64,000 bases of DNA. Origin: an uncultured Rhizobiaceae bacterium (lineage in GTDB: Bacteria; Pseudomonadota; Alphaproteobacteria; Rhizobiales; Rhizobiaceae). Positions within the stretch are counted from its first letter, which is position 1. Every line of letters starts with the position of its first letter. A model generated the notes under the pieces. That model ran no database searches. It worked only from the letters and a program-made list of their open reading frames with translations, and had not been told where the DNA came from. Where the stretch lies: the NCBI GenBank assembly GCA_947259295.1, contig CAMYMG010000013.1, forward strand, positions 124,001 through 188,000, in the 5' to 3' direction. Below are positions 59,096 to 64,000 of the stretch, piece after piece. Both the position numbers and the translations under genes were made by a program.

Positions 59096-61558
59096 ATGCC
59101 GGCTTTCTCCCAAGGTCTCGAAAAGGCGCTTCACCAGGCGCTCACCCTGGCCAATGAAAGACACCACGAATACGCAACGCTCGAGCACCTGCTGCTCGCG
59201 CTCATCGACGATGTCGAGGCGGCGGCCGTCATGCGCGCCTGCAACGTCGACCTTGACGAACTGAAGCACACGGTACTCACCTACATCGATACCGAGCTCG
59301 ACAACCTCGTCACCGGTTACGACGAGGACTCAAAGCCGACGGCCGGGTTCCAGCGCGTCATCCAGCGCGCCGTTATCCACGTCCAGTCTTCGGGCCGCGA
59401 CGAGGTTTCTGGCGCGAACGTGCTGGTCGCGATCTTCGCCGAACGCGAGAGCCACGCCGCCTATTTCCTGCAGGAACAGCAGATGACCCGCTACGACGCG
59501 GTCAACTACATCTCGCATGGCATTGCCAAGCGTCTCGGCTCGTCGGAGAGCCGCTCGCCGCGCGGCGCCGAGGACGATCAGCGCGCTGCGGGCGACGGAT
59601 CGGAGGAGGGCGGCAAGAAGAAGCAGCAGCAGGACGCGCTGACGGCCTATTGCGTCGACCTCAACAAGAAGGCGCATTCCGGCAAGATCGATCCGCTGAT
59701 CGGCCGCGAGAGCGAAATCAACCGCACCATCCAGGTGCTGTGCCGCCGCTCGAAGAACAACCCGCTCTATGTTGGCGATCCCGGCGTGGGCAAGACCGCG
59801 ATTGCCGAGGGTCTGGCCAAGCGGATCGTCGAGGGCGACGTTCCGGCCGTCCTGCTCGACGCCACGATCTTTGCGCTCGACATGGGCACGCTGCTGGCCG
59901 GCACCCGTTATCGCGGCGATTTCGAGGAGCGCTTGAAGCAGGTCGTCAAGGAGCTCGAGGAGTTCCCGGGCGCCATCCTGTTCATCGACGAGATCCACAC
60001 GGTGATCGGCGCCGGTGCGACGTCGGGCGGTGCCATGGACGCGTCGAATCTCCTGAAGCCGGCTCTGTCGTCCGGTGCGATCCGCTGCATAGGTTCGACC
60101 ACCTATAAGGAATTCCGGCAGTTCTTTGAGAAGGATCGCGCCCTGGTGCGGCGCTTCCAGAAGATCGACGTCAAGGAACCGACTGTCGACGATGCCATCG
60201 AGATCATGAAGGGGCTGAAGCCCTATTATGAGGAGTTCCACAAGGTGAAGTTCACCAACGACGCCATCAAGGCGGCGGTGGAACTGTCGGCACGCTACAT
60301 CAACGACCGCAAGCTTCCGGACAAGGCGATCGACGTGATCGACGAGACCGGCGCGTCGCAGATGCTGCTGCCCGAAGGCAAGCGCAAGAAGACGATCGGC
60401 ATCAAGGAAATCGAGGCTACCGTCGCCACCATGGCGCGCATCCCGCCGAAGACCGTTTCTGCCGACGATGAAAAGGTGCTGTCCGGTCTGGAAATCGAGC
60501 TGCAGCGTGTGGTCTACGGCCAGGACACTGCCATTACCGCGCTGACCTCGGCGATCAAGCTGGCGCGTGCCGGCCTTCGCGAACCGGAGAAGCCGATCGG
60601 CTCCTACCTGTTCTCGGGACCGACCGGCGTCGGCAAGACCGAAGTGGCAAAGCAGCTTGCTGCCTCGCTCGGCGTCGAACTGATCCGCTTCGACATGTCG
60701 GAATATATGGAGCGTCATACCGTCAGCCGTCTGATCGGCGCGCCTCCCGGCTATGTCGGCTTCGACCAGGGCGGCCTGCTGACCGACGGCGTCGACCAGC
60801 ATCCTCACTGCGTGCTGCTGCTCGACGAGGTCGAGAAAGCCCATCCCGACCTGTTCAACATCCTGTTGCAGGTCATGGACCACGGCAAGCTGACCGACCA
60901 CAACGGCAAGCAGATCGACTTCCGCAACGTGATTTTGATCATGACAACGAATGCTGGTGCCTCCGACATGCAGAAGGCGGCGATCGGCTTCGGCTCCAGC
61001 AAGCGCGAGGGCGACGATGTCGAGGCGATCAACCGGCTGTTCACGCCGGAGTTCCGCAATCGCCTCGATGCGATCATCCCGTTCGGATCGCTTCCCGTGC
61101 CGGTCATCCATCAGGTCGTGCAGAAGTTCGTCATGCAGCTCGAGGCACAGCTCTCGGATCGCGGCGTGACCTTCAACCTGTCGCCTGATGCGATCTTCTG
61201 GCTGGCCGACAAGGGCTACGATGAGCGCATGGGTGCCCGGCCGCTCGGTCGCGTCATCCAGGAGTACATCAAGAAGCCGCTTGCCGAGGAAGTTCTGTTC
61301 GGCAAGCTGCGCAAGGGTGGCACCGTGCAGATCACGGTCGAGAAGAAGGAGGACGGAACGTCCGGCCTGAAGCTCGACGCGCTGGCCGACGAAGCACCGG
61401 TGAAGCCGAAGAAGGAAGATCCGGTCGACGACGGCCCGAAGAAGTCGGCGAAGAAAAGTCCGGCGAAGAAGGCCGCCGCTGCCAAGGCAAAGCCTGCGCC
61501 CAAGTCGCCCGACGGGCCCAAGCGCAGCCTCGTGCCTCAGCTGCCGCGCAAGGGGTGA
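59096..61558 (+). CDS. clpA: ATP-dependent Clp protease ATP-binding subunit ClpA
   Basis: This 820-residue AAA+ unfoldase forms ClpAP with ClpP. The N-domain ([20 protein letters not shown]) has two Clp repeats. D1 Walker A is GDPGVGKTA near residue 224 and D2 Walker A is GPTGVGKTE near residue 509. [20 protein letters not shown] and [18 protein letters not shown] belong to D2. The last about 50 residues (770-820) are an unusual Lys/Ala/Pro-rich tail ([20 protein letters not shown], then [13 protein letters not shown]). It follows clpS by 8 bp and ends with its own terminator. Confidence 0.97.
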   Translation: MPAFSQGLEKALHQALTLANERHHEYATLEHLLLALIDDVEAAAVMRACNVDLDELKHTVLTYIDTELDNLVTGYDEDSKPTAGFQRVIQRAVIHVQSSGRDEVSGANVLVAIFAERESHAAYFLQEQQMTRYDAVNYISHGIAKRLGSSESRSPRGAEDDQRAAGDGSEEGGKKKQQQDALTAYCVDLNKKAHSGKIDPLIGRESEINRTIQVLCRRSKNNPLYVGDPGVGKTAIAEGLAKRIVEGDVPAVLLDATIFALDMGTLLAGTRYRGDFEERLKQVVKELEEFPGAILFIDEIHTVIGAGATSGGAMDASNLLKPALSSGAIRCIGSTTYKEFRQFFEKDRALVRRFQKIDVKEPTVDDAIEIMKGLKPYYEEFHKVKFTNDAIKAAVELSARYINDRKLPDKAIDVIDETGASQMLLPEGKRKKTIGIKEIEATVATMARIPPKTVSADDEKVLSGLEIELQRVVYGQDTAITALTSAIKLARAGLREPEKPIGSYLFSGPTGVGKTEVAKQLAASLGVELIRFDMSEYMERHTVSRLIGAPPGYVGFDQGGLLTDGVDQHPHCVLLLDEVEKAHPDLFNILLQVMDHGKLTDHNGKQIDFRNVILIMTTNAGASDMQKAAIGFGSSKREGDDVEAINRLFTPEFRNRLDAIIPFGSLPVPVIHQVVQKFVMQLEAQLSDRGVTFNLSPDAIFWLADKGYDERMGARPLGRVIQEYIKKPLAEEVLFGKLRKGGTVQITVEKKEDGTSGLKLDALADEAPVKPKKEDPVDDGPKKSAKKSPAKKAAAAKAKPAPKSPDGPKRSLVPQLPRKG

Positions 61559-61577
61559 CCCGGGCCACATCAGACAG

Positions 61578-61606
61578 GAAAGCCTCCGCAAGGAGGCTTT
61601 CTTTTT
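61578..61606 (+). terminator. Rho-independent terminator of clpS-clpA
   Basis: A perfect 10-bp stem, GAAAGCCTCC/GGAGGCTTTC with a GCAA loop (61578-61601), is followed by five Ts. It lies 20 bp after the clpA stop codon. Confidence 0.93.
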
Positions 61607-61619
61607 GGCCTGCTGTCCG

Positions 61620-61636
61620 CCTCCCCGCAGGGGAGG
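61620..61636. repeat. Short GC palindrome between clpA and azlC
   Basis: CCTCCCC-GCA-GGGGAGG is a perfect 7-bp inverted repeat just after the clpA terminator. It resembles the small C/G palindromes of rhizobial intergenic repeats, but this single occurrence cannot prove membership. Confidence 0.4.
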
Positions 61637-61669
61637 GGCGAACGCGAACGGTAGGGACGGCTCCCGGCC

Positions 61670-62413
61670 ATGTCGGCTGAAGCTGTCGCCGAGCCGTCGT
61701 TTGCCGAGCGGCGCAGATGGTATCTGCGCGGCTGCGGCGGCGCGGTATCCATTCCCGGCCTGATCCTGGTTTCGGCTTTCGTCGGGTTCGCCAGCCTTGC
61801 CAAGGGGGCAGGGGTGACTGCCGCGCAATCGGTATTCATGACAGGCGTGGTCTGGGCACTGCCGGCCCATGTCGTCCTGATCGGAGCGATCCTCGCCGGC
61901 GCATCATTGCCGGCAGCGATGTTTGCCGTCACCCTGTCGTCGGTGCGCCTGATGCCCATGGTCGTCGCCATCGTGCCGGAACTGCGCGGCTCGCGCACGC
62001 CGCGATGGGTTCTCTACCTCCTGTCGCATTTCGTGGCGGTGACATCCTGGGTCGTCGCGATGGAGCGCCTCAAGCACGTGCCGCCGGATCTGCGCACGAG
62101 CTACTATCTCGGCCTTGGCTCGACGCTTGTGCTGGGCAACATGCTGGTGGTTGCCGGCTTCTACGCCATCGCCGACAGCCTGCCGCCTTCCGTCTCCGCC
62201 GGCCTCCTCCTCCTTACCCCGATGTACTTCCTGGCGTCGCTCTGGGGCTCCGCGCGGGAGTGGGCAACGCATGCCGCCATGGTCATAGGCATTGTGCTGG
62301 GGCCGGCATTCCACATCGTGATGCCTCAGTTCGATCTGGTCGCGGCGGGCGTGCTCGGGGGACTGGCGGCCTATGGGTTGCATCGCCTGCGCGGCCAAAG
62401 GGCCCGTCCATGA
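61670..62413 (+). CDS. azlC: AzlC family branched-chain amino-acid exporter, large subunit
   Basis: This 247-residue AzlC protein has about seven hydrophobic segments. GAVSIPGLILVSAFVGFASL at the start and LSSVRLMPMVVAIVPELRGS in the middle are family landmarks. Together with AzlD it exports branched-chain amino acids and analogues (azaleucine). It overlaps azlD by 4 bp (ATGA), so the two are made together. It begins about 111 bp after clpA, past its terminator. Confidence 0.9.
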   Translation: MSAEAVAEPSFAERRRWYLRGCGGAVSIPGLILVSAFVGFASLAKGAGVTAAQSVFMTGVVWALPAHVVLIGAILAGASLPAAMFAVTLSSVRLMPMVVAIVPELRGSRTPRWVLYLLSHFVAVTSWVVAMERLKHVPPDLRTSYYLGLGSTLVLGNMLVVAGFYAIADSLPPSVSAGLLLLTPMYFLASLWGSAREWATHAAMVIGIVLGPAFHIVMPQFDLVAAGVLGGLAAYGLHRLRGQRARP

Positions 62414-62760
62414 CATTCGATGCAATCGACGCCTGGTGGTGGCCCTTTCTCTTCATCCTGGTCGCCGGCTGGGTCGCTACCGATGCGTGGCGCTTCCTCG
62501 GCGTCTATCTCGGCAGCCGCCTGGAGCAGGACTCTGAAGCACTCGTCCTCGTCCGCGCCGTGGCAACCTCGCTTGTCGCGGCGGTCATCGGCAACCTCGT
62601 GATCTTCCCGTCGCCGGCGCTCGCCGCGACACCGCTCGCCTTGCGCATCGGCGCCGTGCTGCTCGGCTTTGCCGCCTATCTGGCGCTTGGCCGACGCGTC
62701 ATCGTGGCGATCATCGTCGCGGAACTGGTGTTCGGGATTGGGCTGTGGGCGGGAACCTAG
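62410..62760 (+). CDS. azlD: AzlD family transporter small subunit
   Basis: This 116-residue protein has three or four hydrophobic helices. It begins MTFDAIDAWWWPFLFILVAG and has TDAWRFLGVYLGSRL, LVRAVATSLVAAVIGNLVIF, consistent with AzlD, the small partner of AzlC. The start ATG at 62410 overlaps the azlC stop codon. The frame is open upstream inside azlC but the coupled start and typical AzlD length decide it. Confidence 0.88.
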   Translation: MTFDAIDAWWWPFLFILVAGWVATDAWRFLGVYLGSRLEQDSEALVLVRAVATSLVAAVIGNLVIFPSPALAATPLALRIGAVLLGFAAYLALGRRVIVAIIVAELVFGIGLWAGT

Positions 62761-62776
62761 GGCTCCTGGCAGCGTC

Positions 62777-63616
62777 TCAGGCGCCGTTTCCCGGAGCGGT
62801 CAGGCTCCGGAACAGCAGATAGCCCGCCAGCGGAATTGACGGGTAGATGAACCAGAGTTCGGAGAGGCCCGTCGTCATGACGTTCACCCCGGCCATGACG
62901 GCAATCGCTGCGATTGGCACGCGCGTCTTGCGCGGCTGACGAACGTACCAGGACCCGAAGCGGGAAAGGCGGTGGCCCCAGCGACCGAGAAGGCTGTAAT
63001 CTTCGTCCTCTGCCTGCTGCGATGACCCGGTCCGGGCAGGGGTTGCTGCGGTTGCAAGGTCTGCTGCCTGAGGTGAGCCGCTGTTGCGGCCGGATATGCG
63101 CACCCGATAGCCGGCGATCGGCGTGTCGAGCCCCTTCACCATCTGTTCGCCGGCGAATTCGTAGCCGACCGCCAGATGCCTGTTGGTCAGATTGTAGACG
63201 GCTTCCGACACCATGATGCCACCCGGCTCTGCAAGTGACTCAAGCCGCGCGGCAACGTTGACGCCGTCGCCGTAGAGGTCCGAACCGTCCTCCATCACGT
63301 CGCCGAGATTGATGCCGATACGGAACCACATCTGGCTGGGCTGCGGGAGATCGCGGTTCTCCGCACCGATGGCATCCTGGATTTCGACGCCGCAGCGCAC
63401 CGCTTCGACCACTGACGGAAATTCGGCGATAACCGCATCGCCCCAGGTGTTGACCTTGCGGCCGTCATGACGCTCGAAAAGGTCGTTCATGATGCCGCGA
63501 TAGCGCCGCAGCCGCTCCAGCGTGTCGGCCTCATCCCTGGCCATCAGCGACGAGTAGCTCTGCACGTCGGCGCAGAAGATCGTCGTCAACTTGCGCTTGA
63601 TTTTCCTGTCGGTCAT
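62777..63616 (-). CDS. Class III adenylate/guanylate cyclase with C-terminal membrane helices
   Basis: This 279-residue protein has an N-terminal class III cyclase domain: KRKLTTIFCADVQSYSSLMA with the first metal Asp (DVQ), NTWGDAVIAEFPSVVEAVRC with the second, GINLGDVMEDGSDLYGDGVN and VNVAARLESLAEPGGIMVSE. The C-terminus (about 225-275) has two hydrophobic helices (VPIAAIAVMAGVNV, YPSIPLAGYLLF), so it is membrane tethered with the catalytic part at the N-terminus. It should make cAMP. It is divergent from kdsA. Confidence 0.92.
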   Translation of the reverse strand: MTDRKIKRKLTTIFCADVQSYSSLMARDEADTLERLRRYRGIMNDLFERHDGRKVNTWGDAVIAEFPSVVEAVRCGVEIQDAIGAENRDLPQPSQMWFRIGINLGDVMEDGSDLYGDGVNVAARLESLAEPGGIMVSEAVYNLTNRHLAVGYEFAGEQMVKGLDTPIAGYRVRISGRNSGSPQAADLATAATPARTGSSQQAEDEDYSLLGRWGHRLSRFGSWYVRQPRKTRVPIAAIAVMAGVNVMTTGLSELWFIYPSIPLAGYLLFRSLTAPGNGA

Positions 63617-63756
63617 GGGACCCCGGCATGCGCGTGGCAAGTGATCGAACATATAGGCGGGCTCGCGGGTCGATGCAAAGAATGAGTGGCCGTTGCGGCC
63701 TTGTACCGTTCGACCAATTGAGGCACATGGCGGCATCCGATCCTGAGGAGTCCTGC

Positions 63757-64000
63757 ATGACCGCGAATGCCACCGTTTCCGTCGGCAACACGACATTCTC
63801 GAATTCCGGCCCGTTGACCCTGATTGCCGGACCCTGTCAGCTTGAATCGCGCGATCATGCCTTCGACATGGCGGGCGCGCTGAAGGAAATATGCGGCAAG
63901 CTGGGGCTCGGTCTGGTCTACAAGACCAGCTACGACAAGGCCAACCGCACCTCGCTCTCCGGCACCCGTGGCGCCGGCCTGGACGCCGCCCTCCCTGTTT
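63757..64000 (+). CDS. kdsA: 3-deoxy-8-phosphooctulonate synthase, N-terminal part
   Basis: The first 81 codons of KDO-8-phosphate synthase are here, the enzyme that condenses arabinose-5-phosphate with PEP for lipid A core KDO. TLIAGPCQLESRDHAFDMAG and LGLVYKTSYDKANRTSLSGT, then GLDAALPV are typical of this family. The ATG at 63757 has GAGGAG seven bases upstream. The gene continues past the window edge. It is transcribed away from the adenylate cyclase gene with 140 bp between starts. Confidence 0.95.
   Translation, partial: MTANATVSVGNTTFSNSGPLTLIAGPCQLESRDHAFDMAGALKEICGKLGLGLVYKTSYDKANRTSLSGTRGAGLDAALPV

Noticed and set aside
59330-61870. Minus-strand open frame (846 codons) opposite clpA
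   Set aside because: The clpA protein is unmistakable; the antisense translation lacks any motif and has shadow-type composition.

Overview
The window is a GC-rich (mostly above 60%), gene-dense stretch of an alphaproteobacterial chromosome. Gene content and protein sequence point to the Rhizobiales, most likely a Mesorhizobium or related Phyllobacteriaceae. Indicators are divK-pleD next to a DUF3572 gene, a zinc-finger DinB under a GTTC-N7-GTTC LexA box, a Lys/Ala-rich TopA tail, a phasin next to clpS-clpA, and a KdsA N-terminus of rhizobial type. Genus level is inference from remembered sequence similarity.

Layout. 1-2000: glycine cleavage operon gcvT-gcvH-gcvP on the minus strand behind a tandem glycine riboswitch. 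2-8.6 kb: single genes, including an internally duplicated unknown protein, an XRE regulator, DUF1345, a YaiI-type protein, a stand-alone MetE C-terminal-type enzyme, a lipoprotein, glutathione-dependent formaldehyde dehydrogenase and a small K+ channel. 8.7-15 kb: pccA, a HAD phosphatase and dnaE. 15-19.6 kb: DMT transporter, secreted protein, SOS-type dinB, a GNAT enzyme and a HAD-like/DUF3572 pair. 19.8-22.2 kb: divK-pleD, a possible small RNA, and rpmG with promoter and terminator.

22.5-32 kb is an accessory stretch: polar amino-acid ABC transporter, MFS transporter, secreted protein, Nudix hydrolase, two SDR enzymes (one lacking the catalytic Tyr-Lys pair), a lower-GC islet with a possible UDG-fold gene, and a GAF histidine kinase. 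32-41.9 kb is housekeeping on the minus strand: topA-rnr-DUF983, and pyrB-pyrC'-plsY-dprA, where PyrC' lacks metal-binding and catalytic residues. 42-47.6 kb: AidB-like acyl-CoA dehydrogenase, AEC transporter, small membrane protein, ruvX, UPF0173 hydrolase, outer-membrane beta-barrel and a cytochrome P460 remnant.

47.8-64 kb: gatC-GNAT-gatA, UDP-glucuronate decarboxylase, YdcF-type protein, DUF599, sdaA, DUF1489, a VWA plus membrane-DnaJ pair, a D-Ala-D-Ala carboxypeptidase with SPOR domain, phasin, clpS-clpA, azlC-azlD, an adenylate cyclase and the start of kdsA. No rRNA, tRNA, CRISPR array, prophage or insertion sequence was recognised. No large undescribed multigene system is evident. The best leads are the VWA-DnaJ pair, the candidate RNA behind pleD, the low-GC islet, the A-B-A-B repeat protein and several enzymes with degenerate active sites.
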